This document shows positions 17,202-28,454 of a stretch of DNA of 64,000 nucleotides, one piece after another. The stretch spans positions 9,687,660-9,751,659 of the forward strand of contig OX387609.1 in assembly GCA_947568835.1 (NCBI GenBank), written 5' to 3'. The stretch comes from Protonemura montana. Taxonomy: Eukaryota; Arthropoda; Insecta; Plecoptera; Nemouridae. Each line of letters starts with the position of its first letter. Position 1 is the first letter of the stretch. The notes under the pieces are model-generated. The model had not been told where the DNA came from, did no database searches, and saw only the letters and a program-made list of their open reading frames with translations. The position numbers were made by a program, and so were the translations under genes.

Positions 17202-20200
17202 ATGGTGCTGACTGCCGAGAGGTTACCACTGCTGCTGGGGTTGTTATTCATCCGCAGTATTGTCTCCGCAGGGCAAGATGGTGAGTCCATGAGAAAAAAT
17301 ATTTTGTTTTTATTGTCATTTTAATGGTAAGTTGATTAGAAACACTTTAGAGTTTGTGAGGTTAGTTTCTTGCATTATTGAAGATATGTTAAGTTTTAAC
17401 AAAAACTATTTGAACTGGGTTTTGAATGCTAAGTAAGGGACAACTAAATTTCTCGACGTTTCGTAACATGTACTAGTTACTTCTTCAACGGTTAGAGCAG
17501 TCCTGACAAATTACCGATAACAAAAGAACCACATAAAATTATAACAATTACCTAGTTCAAGCTTCCTAAATGCATCTAAATAAAATAATCGGGGTCAATA
17601 ACTAAAAAAACTAATGTATCTTGTATTAAATCAAGTAGACATGAGTCTAAAAACCATCATATTTTAAGTTTATTTGATCAGTAATAATAATACTAATAAT
17701 ACTTTGATTTTACGGTCGGCAGATCGACATGAGAATTGACGTCATGTTCATAATATACATGATACACAGCAGAATATATGATTTTTTATCAAGTTTATAA
17801 TGTGTTTCGATGTTTTAATGCCCATGATGGGGCCTTTGGCCTTTAAACTTTGGAAGAGTCCATTTCATTGCAGGGTGGAAGATCTTCGGAAGGTCGTATA
17901 CTGTCTTCGGGTATGTCTGGCTGTTGCTGAACTCCAGTGACCTTGGAGTCTGTCTTATCATGAAAGATATTATGCAGACTACAGAATTGACCAGCTAAAC
18001 AAAAAAGACGACTTTAGTATGACAAAGGTTCCTTTTACACGAGAACGAAGAGGAAATCTGATTTGTTTACAGTAATATTGTGACCTCAGTAAAGAGTTTT
18101 CTATTCCTATCTTCAATTTTAATTCTTTAGCCAATAACCGAACGGTTTGGCGTGTTGGTAACACTGGTTCTGGTGAGACCACCAAAGTTAAGCAACACTG
18201 CACTGGGTCAGGTATTGGATGGGTGACCATTATACACATGACCAGTTCTGTTCGGGAGAGAGGTTGGAGGGATGAAAGTTAAGCAACACTGCGCTGGGTC
18301 AGGTATTGGATGGGTGACCATTATACACATGACCAGTTCTGTTTTTGGGAGAGAGGTTCGAGGGGTAAAAGTTAGTACAGCAACTTCACTCGCCTTTCTT
18401 ATCAACCTCTCGAATTTGTGGAAGAATCCTGTTGTTCGCGTTGTACCGTCTTTCGGAAGGGACGTTAAGTCGGTGGTCCACTTGGTGCTCTTCGACAGGA
18501 GTAGCCTACGTGCCGGCACCGGGTTTCCCCTCCTCCCTCCTAGGCTAGGTTAGGTTTCTCACCACCTACTCAGTCACCGAATCCGCTAAACAAATCTCAC
18601 AGCGTCTGTCATCAAAATAGTGCGTCGTTAAACACAACAAATCCCCTTCCAGGCGACAGCTGCTCCCTGGGCGATGACTTGATGGGTGTTTGTACGCCTG
18701 CGCGTCGCTGCACGTCCGTTCGTCTGCTGTTGGAGCGTGGTCTACGACCGCCCGTCTGTTTCTTCACGCGCAACCAACCGGTCATCTGCTGCGCACAAAC
18801 CGACGTGCGCGCGCAACCTGCCGAAGACAACCGAATACCGCCGAAGCCTAAGCGAAGGAAGGGGAAGAAGAAGCATCCAAAAAGGGTTACTACGACCACG
18901 GTTACCATGACCACGGTTACCATGCCTGCGCCGTTGATGATGAAGCCTGAGAATATTATGCAGATGGAGAAGATGACAGGCGAGAAAAGTTGGGAGAGTA
19001 AGTTGTGATATTTTTTTTTGGCCTAATCAGAAAAATGCCGTGTTTTTTTGTTGTTTTTTACTGACCATTAACTTACGAGACATCTTGGTAAAAAAAAGTC
19101 ACTGAAAACAAAAATCGATAAAAAATTCTCAAATTTTAAATGGCTAAGTTAATTTATACAGACATAGTGTGCTGTTTATTTTTTTATTATTAACAAATAG
19201 TTTCGTTGTTTTGAGTAATTTGAAAAAGTGCTAAAAGCAAAGACAAAAAAATGTGTCAAGGTCAAAGAGAGACACCAATGTAAATAATAGCTCCGCAATT
19301 CCTCGCATTCCACTTTTATGAACAATTTTCAGGTGATTTCCCTTCCTCTTTGCAGAGTGCCTGGAGTACTCGAAGGCCGTCTACATGAAGTCATACAGTC
19401 CGCAATTGTTGTACGAGCCTGAAGAAATCTTGGAACGCGACTGCGGAGCAGCAGCACAAGAGCTTGTCTTAGGTGGGACCCTTGCAGGTCCCAAGGAGTT
19501 CCCACACATGGTAGGCAGACGGCTTGCTTTGCCCGGAGGAGTTGCTCTTCTAAAGAGCTCACAACTTTACACTGTTTTCCAGCTTCAGAAAGATAGATTA
19601 GAGTCGCAAATCATTGTGGTCTCATTGTCCGCCATATTGGTACAGTTAGATTGGTAAAATCTGTAACAATAGCTTTGGTCGCTCTGTGAATCTGCTAGAG
19701 AGATCTAATATGGATTCTGATGATTATTGGTGTTTAACGACGCACTCTTTTGACATCTGGCCATGCGGCACTGGTCTTAAGGCGTCAGCGAATGAGTGGA
19801 TGATTATGAGTAAGATGATGAACCTAACCTAGCCTAGAAGAGAGGAGAGGAAATCTGGTGTCGACATTTAGCCTACTCCTGTCGAAGAGCACCACGGGGA
19901 CCCCCGGCTTAACGTCCCTTCCGATCGGAAGGTACAATGCGAACAACAGGATTCCTTCACAAATCCATGCTGTCGAGAGGTTGATAAGCAAGGCGAATGA
20001 AGTTGCTGTACTGACTTTCATCCCTTTAACCTCTCTCCCGAACAGAACTGGTCATACGAACCCTGCGAAGTGTTGCTTAACTTCGGTGATCTCATGAGAA
20101 TCGGTGTTTCCAACACGCCAAACCGTTCGGTTTAACACGGATTCAATATTGGTTGGTGCAGTATTTCTGATGCATTGTTTGATCTGCACCGGATAGTTTG

Positions 20201-23200
20201 TTTCGACGTTTTGACGAAAGCTTGTTTTTGACGGCAGGCAGCGCTGGGGACGGGGTACGAACTAGGCAAAAACGTGAAGTGGCTTTGTGGCGGCAGCCTC
20301 ATCAGCGAACGATTTGTAATGACGGCTGCGCACTGCGTCAAAAAGAAAAGGTCTGTAATACATAAAGAAGGTAAAAATTGAATAAATATCCATTAAAGTC
20401 TCGGCGTGTGTGAGTGGGAAAGGTTCACACATTGTTTATAACTTAGTGAGGTTTGGATTGGCTAAGTGGTTCAATAAGGTTCATGAAAATTATTTTAAAT
20501 CGAGATGGTAATACAGTCTAATATACGAAAAATATTAAAATATTGTACCGACAGTTTTAGTTTGTCTAAAAGTATACAAAAAACAGAGTTAATTATAAGT
20601 TCCGAAATTTGACGTCGGGAACAAGTCGTGATAGGGATCTTTTGAGTGATTTTGTTTTAGAGAATTCTTGTCCAAGAAACTTATGCAACTTAAAATGAAT
20701 CAGACTTCCTCCTTGTAACCGGTGTTTCCAACAAGCCAACCCGTTCGGTGGTCACCCATCCAAAACCTAACCCAACTCAGTGTTGCTTAACTTCGGTGAT
20801 CTCATGAGAACCTGTGTTTCCAACACGCCAAACCGTTCTGTAAATGTATTTTCTCAGACATAATTTTAATACAAAGTTCACGTCCAGCAAGAAAATTTTC
20901 GTGTTGCGACTCGGAGTCCTGAACCCGTGGGAGATGGGCGACGACCCTGATGCGCAGACTCGGAGAGTTGCCGAAATCTTCGTCCATCCCAATTACACCA
21001 ACAGCGCTCACTACCACGACATCGCGTTGCTAAAGTAAGACACAATTTTACTAGAAGCAGCGAGATTGAGAAGAAGTAGGCAAAATAAAAATCAAGATCA
21101 AGTAGGTAAGACAAAGACCAAAAAGGCAAGACCAAGACCAAGAAGGCAAGACAGAGACCAATTAGGCAAGACTGAGACCAAGTAGGCAAGACCGAAACCA
21201 AGTAGGCAAGACCGAGACCAAGTAGGCAAGACCAAGACCAAGTAGGCAAGACCAAGACCAAGTAGGCAAGACCGAGACCAAGTAGGCAAGACCAAGACCA
21301 AGTAGGCAAGACCAAGACCAAGTAGGCAAGACCAAGACCAAGTAGGCAAGACTGAGACCAAGTAGGCAAGACCGACACCAAGTAGGCAGGACCAAGACCA
21401 AGTAGGCAAGACCGAGACCAAGTGGGAAAGACCGACACCAAGTAGGCAGGACCAAGACCAAGTAGGCAAGACCAAGACCAAGTAGGCAAGACCAAGACCA
21501 AGTAGGCAAGACCAAGACCAAGTAGGCAAGACTGAGACCAAGTAGGCAAGACCGACACCAAGTAGGCAGGACCGAGACCAAGTAGGCAAGACCGAAACCA
21601 AGTAGGCAAGACCGAGACCAAGTAGGCAAGACCAAGACCAAGTAGGCAAGACCAAGACCAAGTAGGCAAGACCGAGACCAAGTAGGCAAGACCAAGACCA
21701 AGTAGGCAAGACCAAGACCAAGTAGGCAAGACCAAGACCAAGTAGGCAAGACTGAGACCAAGTAGGCAAGACCGACACCAAGTAGGCAGGACCAAGACCA
21801 AGTAGGCAAGACCGAGACCAAGTGGGAAAGACCGACACCAAGTAGGCAGGACCAAGACCAAGTAGGCAAGACCAAGACCAAGTAGGCAAGACCAAGACCA
21901 AGTAGGCAAGACCAAGACCAAGTAGGCAAGACTGAGACCAAGTAGGCAAGACCGACACCAAGTAGGCAGGACCGAGACCAAGTAGGCAAGACCGAGACCA
22001 AGTAGGCAAGACCGAGACCAAGTAGGCAAGACCGAGACCAAGTGGGCAAGACCGACACCAAGTAGGCAGGACCAAGACCAAGTAGGCAAGACCAAGACCA
22101 AGTAGGCAAGACCGACACCAAGTAGGCAGGACCAAGACCAAGTAGGCAAGACCAAGACCAAGTGGGCAAGACCGAGACCAAGTAGGCAAGACCAAGACCA
22201 AGTAGGCAAGACCGACACCAAGTAGGCAGGACCAAGACCAAGTAGGCAAGACCGAGACCAAGTAGGCAAGACCGACACCAAGTAGGCAGGACCAAGACCA
22301 AGTAGGCAAGACCGAGACCAAGTGGGAAAGACCGACACCAAGTAGGCAGGACCAAGACCAAGTAGGCAAGATCGTTACCATGTCTTATCATTCTAATTAG
22401 GCACCTCTTAGGGCCATGACCTCTTGACCATTGACCGTTGGCCTCCTGTTCTAGGCTTGACGAGCCTGTCGAGTTCACTGCCTATGTTCGCCCTGCTTGC
22501 CTGGACGCCGGTGCCAAGACAGAGATCGGTAACAGCGCCACCGCCACTGGCTGGGGAATCACCAACTCAGGTGAGTCGGTCGCCGTGATTGTAGTGCGTT
22601 TCCATGATACTTGCCAGCAATTTTTCATTAAGCCGAGTCATGGGTCTCCCCACTCCGCTAAAAGAAGAATCTACCGACAGCGCGTCGGTGCTCGTCTGGT
22701 TTTGTTTTCACCGTTTCGTCTGTTCTTGAATTTTACGCCTCAACAATTAAATAGTGAATCGATAGAGGCAAAGCACACGCCAATTACCTAAAACCATTAG
22801 TAACCACTGTCATAAGATTAAGAGGAAAAGACTTGGAAGGGAGGTTAAAAACATGGACTCATTGGTGGACAGAGGAACAGCTGAGTGGAATGGGTTGCCT
22901 CAGAAGGCATTCGAGAATCTGGAATCATGTAAATTATTTAGAACTCGAGTTTAAGAAATATGTTAGACTTAAGTATTGTTAATCATTGTGAGATATGCCA
23001 CCGAAATTGTAAAAATTCAAAGCATTTAGAGAGTTTCATTCGTTCAACATCACGAGCAAAAAACACAGTTTTTATAAGTCTAGTGGAGCGTGAGTGTGGT
23101 TAATATTTCAAGAAATTAGCCATTGGAAGTAGTCTTCAGGCTAAGACCGAGTCTGACCCTTGCCTAATTTCGTTTGCAGTAACCAAACAAACAAGCAACG

Positions 23201-24400
23201 AGCTGCTGAAGGCGAATCTCGATTACCAGCCGGCAGATCTCTGCAACGAAACCTACAGCTTCCTCACAAGGCAAACAAAAAAGCTCTTCAGGGGCATCGT
23301 CGACGACACCATGATCTGCGCCGGAGGCGATAAGAGCAACATTACCGACACCTGCCAGGTAGGATGAATCGATTATTGGGGTTTAACGACGCTCTGTTTT
23401 GACACAACGGGCCATGTGGCACTGGCCTTATGTCGTCTGTGAATGAGTGGATGATGATAAGGATGAGGATGAACCTAGCCTGGCCGATAAGGGAGGAGGT
23501 GAGAGCTGGTGACGGCATGAAGGCTACTTCTATCGAAGAGCACCAAGGCTCAAGAAGAATAGCTCTAATTTTACGATTACTTTCTTTAATTGATTTCTTG
23601 TGTGAAACGACGCACTGTTTTGACAACGGGTCGTGTAACGCTGTTCTAATGGCGTTGGTAAACAAGAAGGTGATTGTTGTTCTTGTGGCCTAAGTTTCAG
23701 AAGAGTCGGCAAGAATGGAATGTGCTGAAATGTAATGTAATGTAATGGGAACAAGGTAAAGCAAGCCAAAACCTGGTAGCCTTTTTCTGTCGGAGAACAC
23801 CACGGGGACCACTGCCGAAAGTCCCTTCCGAAGAACGATATCACTGCGTAAAATCTGATTTCAATCGCAAACGCTTGCAATGCGCGGTGTATTTTATTTT
23901 TATTAGGAACACTAATAACCTCTCAAAAATTGATGCAAACCCCGATCTCCACCTATTGCGGGTGTTGCTCTGACCAATTGAGCTATCTGGACACATGAGA
24001 GGATTTTATTGCTTTTGATGAGAATGACTGATCTCCAGGGAGTTGAACCAAGAGACTGAATACTCACAGTCATTCTGATTTTAGTGACGCTATTCACGTC
24101 ACGACCCAATTTGACTCCAGTTTTGACGATGACGTTCAATTTTTTAGAGGGTAGTAGTGTTCCTAATAATTAAAAAAAAAAAACGATATCACTACTGTTG
24201 AATGTCTGAATTTCCTCCAGGGTGACTCCGGAGGTCCGCTTCAAGTGATCCTGCAAGAGCCTTACTGTATGTACTCTGTGGTTGGGGTGACATCATTCGG
24301 AAACTCGAACTGTGGGGCGATTGGCATGCCGGGCGTCTACACCCGCGTTGCCGCATACGTGGATTGGATTGAGAGTATAGTCTGGCCGGGGACCGAGTAG
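17202..24400 (+). CDS. CLIP-domain serine protease, complete (437 aa)
   Basis: Secreted trypsin-like zymogen of the type used in arthropod immune or developmental cascades. Exons: 17202-17280, 18653-18997, 19356-19510, 20238-20350, 20888-21034, 22455-22570, 23180-23358, 24221-24400; frame is kept to TAG. Exon 1 is a signal peptide (LPLLLGLLFIRSIVSAG). Residues 27-73 form a CLIP domain with Cys 30, 40, 46, 62, 72 and 73. A basic, Thr/Met-rich linker follows. The protease domain starts at LVLGGT, so activation would cut Leu178-Val179, as in Drosophila Snake, not after Arg. Catalytic triad: His225 (TAAHC), Asp275 (HDIALL), Ser381 (GDSGGP). Asp375 in the S1 pocket predicts trypsin-like specificity. 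Introns contain three SINE insertions and a 1.3-kb minisatellite, yet all splice sites look intact. Snake-like is my best family; the biological cascade is unknown. Confidence 0.96.
17395..17515 (+). repeat. Dispersed repeat R3, copy in protease intron 1
   Basis: Copy of a roughly 110-bp sequence with AACTGGGTTTTGAATGCTAA then CGACGTTTCGTAAC and a TTACTT-TCAA-GGTTA end. Other copies are near 1845-1905 (minus), 24495-24600, 34135-34270 and 34318-34455. No coding content seen. Confidence 0.75.
18137..18638 (+). mobile_element. 5S-derived SINE with duplicated head, directly before a protease splice acceptor
   Basis: Plus-strand, full-length SINE. The 5S-like head plus adjoining CAGTTCTGTTCGGGAGAGAGG occurs twice in tandem (about 90-bp unit), followed by one body and the AGTGCGTCGTTAAACAC 3' end. 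The element ends about 14 bp before the first base of protease exon 2 (18653), so SINE-derived bases lie in the branch-point and acceptor region. Confidence 0.88.
19729..20134 (-). mobile_element. Full-length 5S-derived SINE in protease intron 3
   Basis: Minus-strand element with 3' end TGCGTCGTTAAACACC at the left and 5S-like head ending GAACGGTTTGGCGTGTTGGA at the right. About 25 bp of the head (around the second promoter box) is missing compared with 9088-9517. Confidence 0.85.
20719..20840 (-). repeat. 5S-derived SINE head, partly duplicated, body absent
   Basis: Minus-strand 5S-like head followed by a second head start. It lies about 50 bp upstream of protease exon 5 and has no SINE body. 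Confidence 0.8.
21095..22379 (+). repeat. 20-bp minisatellite, about 64 copies, with a perfectly duplicated 400-bp block
   Basis: Unit ACCAAGTAGGCAAGACCGAG with variants (AAGACC, ACTGAG, CGACACC, GGCAGG, GTGGGAAAG). The order of variants shows that 21181-21580 (20 monomers) is repeated base for base at 21581-21980. Because 20 is not a multiple of 3, each minus-strand frame cycles through a 20-codon period without stops. This explains three overlapping open frames of over 400 codons. It lies wholly in the protease intron between 21034 and 22455. Confidence 0.97.
22859..22954 (+). mobile_element. Possible non-LTR retrotransposon reverse-transcriptase C-terminal remnant
   Basis: A short frame reads EWNGLPQKAFENLESCKLF and then a stop. 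It resembles the WNxLP...FK end typical of reverse transcriptases of LINE-like elements. No further RT motifs are visible upstream, so this would be a 5'-truncated copy. Confidence 0.35.
23379..23850 (-). repeat. Rearranged 5S-SINE body fragments
   Basis: Contains the SINE 3' end twice (about 23385-23400 and 23604-23640) and body pieces (CTTCTATCGAAGAGCACCAA; CACGGGGACCACTGCCGAAA). This indicates nested or tandem insertion in the protease intron before the last exon. Confidence 0.7.
23850..24170 (-). mobile_element. Foldback element with tRNA-like centre
   Basis: Left part has the near-palindrome CGCAAACGCTTGCAAT, then AGGAACACTAATAACCTCTC. The centre on the minus strand is tRNA-like (TAGCTCAATTGGTCAGAGCA, GATCGGGGTTTGC). 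A counterpart of the arm (GAGGGTAGTAGTGTTCCTAA) appears near 24146, inverted. Same architecture as the copies at 27605 and 54541. Confidence 0.6.
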
Positions 24401-25753
24401 AAGGAGACCTTCATGGTGGTGGCCGGGCAAGGGAGTCTTTCTCTCTGGACGATTACCTTAACGAAGTAAATTCTTATCCGCTAATTTTTTCATTGATACA
24501 AACTATTTGAACTGGGTTTTGAATGCTAAGTGAAGAAAAACTGATTTTCCCGACGTTTCGTAACTTGTACCTGTTAATTTATCAAGGGTTAAAGCGTTAA
24601 CCCTTGTACCTAGTACCACACCACCCACACGACAGGTTCCAACCCTTCCAACAGGTGAGACGTTTTGCAATGATGTAAACAAAAGAGTTGTCGGCGACCA
24701 CTGCCGTATAGAATTACTACTACGGGCCGTGTCGCGTTGATGGTTGAGCGTATATCTAGAGACATGCTGACACTTGTTAAAAAGTTGAATCACATGGTAA
24801 ACAAATGTTACGGAGATCGATCTCTCGCTGGGAATGGCGTAGAAAATGCAAAAATAACACAAAAAACACTCTATGAGAATTGAAATGCAGATATAAATAC
24901 GGTGTTAGTGTTGAACGTTCTGCCGAACAAACGAGCCGGCAACACGTGGGGCGTATGCTGGAAAAGAAAATATGGTTTCATGCTCATATGAATTTTAGGC
25001 CCATGTCAATTTTATCTTACCTTAGCACTAGTTTTTAAAAAATCCAACAACAAATACATTTTCCAAGGATCACAATTTATCAATCAAGGATCACCAAGGA
25101 TCACTTTTTTATCAAAATCCGTTTAAAAACTTTTGTCTTAGCTTAACGCTAATGTAAAAAATATGTAACTATTTTTTTTATTCCACTGAATTGTGGAAGT
25201 GGCAAACATTGCCACTGTTGTGACGCATTGCTAAGTAAAGTAGACGAGCTGTTTTGAAAATTTCGGTTGGCCGCTAAAACGCGAGCAAACAACGCAACAA
25301 AGAACTGTGACTGAATAATTGATGAACGCGCTCGATTCTTGTCAACTAATTTCACCGAAAAGGACATCGAATTTTGCGACGCGCCAGTCGTCGATAGTTC
25401 TACCAACTGGTCGTGAACAGTTTAATGGTAAAAAAAAAGCAAACGTATTTATTTGTTTCAAAAGTCTGTCAATTTGGTGATATTTTAAAGTTATGTCTGT
25501 GAGGGATTCAAATTCTGGGTGAAATATATCTGTGAAATATTTACCAAGCAATGAATCGTCTTTAAACTCTAAAAAAAAAAAACGATTTTTTGAACTTTCC
25601 AATCAAAAAAGTTCTAAAATCGACCACAGAAAGTAAATTCATCACAACGTCCACTGTTTCTTTGTAACCCGGACGGTAACTTGTCAATTGAGAGGTCCCG
25701 GGTTCATATCCCAGTTCAGTTGCACTTTTTTCCAGCCTTTGTCTCTTTCCTCA
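24401..25753. other. Intergenic between protease and gustatory receptor
   Basis: Contains an R3 repeat copy (about 24495-24600) and a stretch similar to 16640-16700 (near 24920, with GAGCCGG-CACG). Just before the receptor is a tRNA-like piece (about 25668-25730, B-box-like GGGTTCATATCCC). No gene seen. Confidence 0.55.
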
Positions 25754-26962
25754 ATGGTAAAAATGTCATTCCACGGCTACACCTCTCTCTACACAGTACG
25801 CCTCATCGCCGGCCTCGCTCCGTATCACCCAAACTTCCAGCGATCTTGGCCAGCTTCCTTGTACGGCATCCTCCTCGCCACCTTCATCGTCGTCGGCGCC
25901 GGCAGATTTGTGATCGTCCAGTTCCTGCCACTAGTCGGCCTCCTCAACCTCTCTATCCCTACAGTGGTGTCCACAGTGCTTTCCGCGTCCACCGCTTGTC
26001 TCAGCAGCGTCGTCATCGTCGTCTGGACCACGTTGACAGCTCGTCGTGACCTGAGGGACGTCGCCGACAAACTGGAGGCCGTCGACAAGATCTTAGCTCC
26101 GTGCGTCTCCTCTAGGATCAAAGCGACGAATCTGAAACTGACCTTTGTCGTGCTCAGTGTGATTTTGCTGAACACACACGACCTATTCTTCATCGACAGA
26201 ATAACAAACCTGGTGTTCGTCAGGTTCGCCATGTACTCGGTCATCTTTTTCACGTGTTTCCACTTCACAGTCGTGGTCGGCGATTTGCAGGTCAGGTACA
26301 AACATATCAATGACTCTCTTTTGTTTCAAGACAGTCAACCAAATGGCATAGACAATCGACGAACTATGATCAGTGCTACTAAAATCGCGTGGCAAGAACG
26401 ACCTAAATCAAAAGATGAGACATCTAAGATATCTTTCCGAAATTTGCGGCGAGCGCACATTTTACTGTACGAAGCTACAATGACAGTAAACTCACATTTT
26501 GGTGTACAAATGCTTGCAGTAATTCTGCACATACTTATTTCAATTATTGTCTTCATTTATATATTTATTTTGGTCATATTTATCCAGCCTCCCGGCATAA
26601 CAGCATCCGACAGCATTGCGAAACCCACCACCGAATCGCTAATATCATCCGGTCTAACCCATTACGCCGTGACCTCTCTCGGTTGGTGTTTTATCAACCT
26701 AGTCGCGCTAGTGGCGACATCTAGATGTGGAGAGGCGACCGCGGAGGAATCTTGCCGAACCTCAAGCCTCGTGGAAAGCCTTGCGTGTGACAAACGACTT
26801 GGCGTTGACGCGAGGACCGAGTTGCAGATGTTTGGCCGTCAGTTGTTGACAACCAGAGCGTCGTTCTCGGCTTGCAAGATTTTTGAATTGAACACGACGT
26901 TGTTGCTGAGCGTTGTGGCGACGGTGACGTCGTACTCTATCATCCTGCTGAGTTCGAGTTGA
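25754..26962 (+). CDS. Insect-type gustatory receptor (7tm_7), intronless
   Basis: About 402-aa integral membrane chemoreceptor of the arthropod gustatory receptor family. Seven or so hydrophobic segments are visible. The last segment, SACKIFELNTTLLLSVVATVTSYSIILL, is split as CKIFELN, TTLLLS and TSYSIILL and corresponds to the family signature (aromatic/N-rich start of TM7 ending TYhhhhhQF). Here TY is SY and the final QF is replaced by SSS at the stop. An upstream in-frame Met (25688) falls in a tRNA-like repeat, so I prefer MVKMSFHGY as start. Gr genes usually have introns near the 3' end; this one has none. Ligand unknown. Alternatively an early-branching Gr-like protein. Confidence 0.8.
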   Translation: MVKMSFHGYTSLYTVRLIAGLAPYHPNFQRSWPASLYGILLATFIVVGAGRFVIVQFLPLVGLLNLSIPTVVSTVLSASTACLSSVVIVVWTTLTARRDLRDVADKLEAVDKILAPCVSSRIKATNLKLTFVVLSVILLNTHDLFFIDRITNLVFVRFAMYSVIFFTCFHFTVVVGDLQVRYKHINDSLLFQDSQPNGIDNRRTMISATKIAWQERPKSKDETSKISFRNLRRAHILLYEATMTVNSHFGVQMLAVILHILISIIVFIYIFILVIFIQPPGITASDSIAKPTTESLISSGLTHYAVTSLGWCFINLVALVATSRCGEATAEESCRTSSLVESLACDKRLGVDARTELQMFGRQLLTTRASFSACKIFELNTTLLLSVVATVTSYSIILLSSS

Positions 26963-28454
26963 GTCAGCACGTGGGAACTATGTTCACTGAGCTGGATATC
27001 CAGAGGCTAGTCCTGGGGTCAAATTTACAAACCAAAATTACTCTTGTTTACTCCTGGCTTCAACCACGAGGGCCATGAAGTTGCTGTTTGTGATTGCAAT
27101 TGCCATCTTTTACTGTGCATCTTTTAAAACTGTCGAACATTGTTTGAATTTTTGAATCATTCGAAACTAGAGCCTTTTAGAAACTATCACCATCCCCAAT
27201 TCCTAGTTTCTATCGAAAATACAGTAACGAGAACTCCTTGTAGCTAGGCAAATCTTAACGCATTATAGAGCTTAAAGATATAAAATATAAACATAAGCAT
27301 AAAGCACATAGAAACATAAAACATTTAACAGACATTTACGATTAAAAACATGACTACCTGGCAAACGTTAGCTTAAATTAAGACGTCACGTGCAACGAGA
27401 GATTGCAGTAGGTAATTAATATAATTACAAGTTTTGATTGGCAGCTGTTTGATCGAGGTGTTTAAGTCGAGATTTGTTAATCGTGAAAGAGTCTGAAAGG
27501 ATGCCGATGTCAAATCAAAGACAGCCAAGGTTTTTCCGCACTGTGTTTCCGAAGATTTCATCTCAACCCGAGCAGTTTGCTACTTAATATTGTCAATAAA
27601 TAAATTATTATGTGAAATTGAATTTAAATTGCAAACGCATGTAATTCGCGGGTTATTTTGCTATTAAAAACCCTGCACCCTCTTTAAAAAATTAATGCCA
27701 AAATCATCTCAAAAATTATTTGTCCAATTAGCTCAATGGGTTAGAGCAACACCCGCAATAGTTGGAGGTCGGGGTTCGTGTCCCCGTTTGGGCATCAATT
27801 TTTAAAAGGAGGTAGTAGTGTTCCTAATAATAAAATCAATTATTGTTGCAAACTGCCATCTTCTATATAAATATAGTACTTTCAACCAATCCTTTCCATA
27901 AGCCCCAAGTGTCAGCTTGTTTCCCTTGCCATGCACAAGAAACTTACTAACGGCAGTGTTAACTTTCAACCTCAACAATGTCAACAAGGTAATTTGCGAA
28001 CGTAACCTTGGAAACATCCCCTAGCTGCTAATCTCTGAACTAGATTTACACTGGCAAACCATAGCAACAAAACGTGGCTGATATGCAAGAAATATCTGTC
28101 AACCTCTGTCTGGGGTTGGTAGCGCACTCCTGAGAACGCAGCTAGAGCGGGTCATGGTCATAGACCCGGGAAGGCGATCAGCCTTCTGAGCTGTTATGTT
28201 GTTTTGTCTTTACACCCGCGTGTATTTGCGGCAGGTACGCATTACAACAGGGTCCAATGATCTACGTGGCCTTGGGGTAGTTGATGTCAGGGTCACTTTT
28301 TCGATTTTTTTTATTGCTTGGTTTGTAAACACTTAAGAAAATATAGATTCACAAAACATTTTACTATACAAATAAACTGTATTCTGGATATTTGTGTGCA
28401 ATTAAACACTGGTGTATTTTGATTTCATGTTTGTGTCGTTTTTACTCGGAGATG
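26963..28454. other. Intergenic; foldback element, no gene seen
   Basis: Between the gustatory receptor stop and the convergent ATAD2 stop. Holds the foldback element at 27605-27860 and a weakly tRNA-like stretch near 28110-28175. The rest is AT-rich and featureless to my reading. Confidence 0.55.
27605..27860 (+). mobile_element. Foldback element with tRNA-like centre (both arms present)
   Basis: Left arm (about 27610-27695) and right arm (about 27790-27860) are inverted copies: GGGCATCAATTTTTAAAAGG on the right against its complement around AATTAATGCC on the left. Both carry TTGCAAA-type sequence at the outer ends. The centre has an A-box TAGCTCAATGGGTTAGAGCA and B-box GGTTCGTGTCCCC. Pol III promoter boxes inside a long hairpin are the defining features. 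Confidence 0.65.

Noticed and set aside
16931-17290. 119-aa minus-strand frame overlapping the protease first exon
   Set aside because: No recognisable domain; its end is the antisense of the signal-peptide exon.
18137-18330. A real 5S rRNA gene cluster
   Set aside because: Only the promoter part of 5S resembles rRNA; both 5S ends are replaced and the sequence continues into a SINE body.
20878-22478. Three overlapping minus-strand open frames of 427-487 codons (LVSVLPTWSRSCLLGLG...)
   Set aside because: All come from the 20-bp minisatellite. A 20-bp period keeps every frame open once one 60-bp cycle lacks stops. Located in a protease intron, with no start context or splice logic.
25688-25753. 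Upstream in-frame start of the gustatory receptor
   Set aside because: Those codons lie in a tRNA-like repeat and give no Gr-like N-terminus; the Met at 25754 gives the usual family length.
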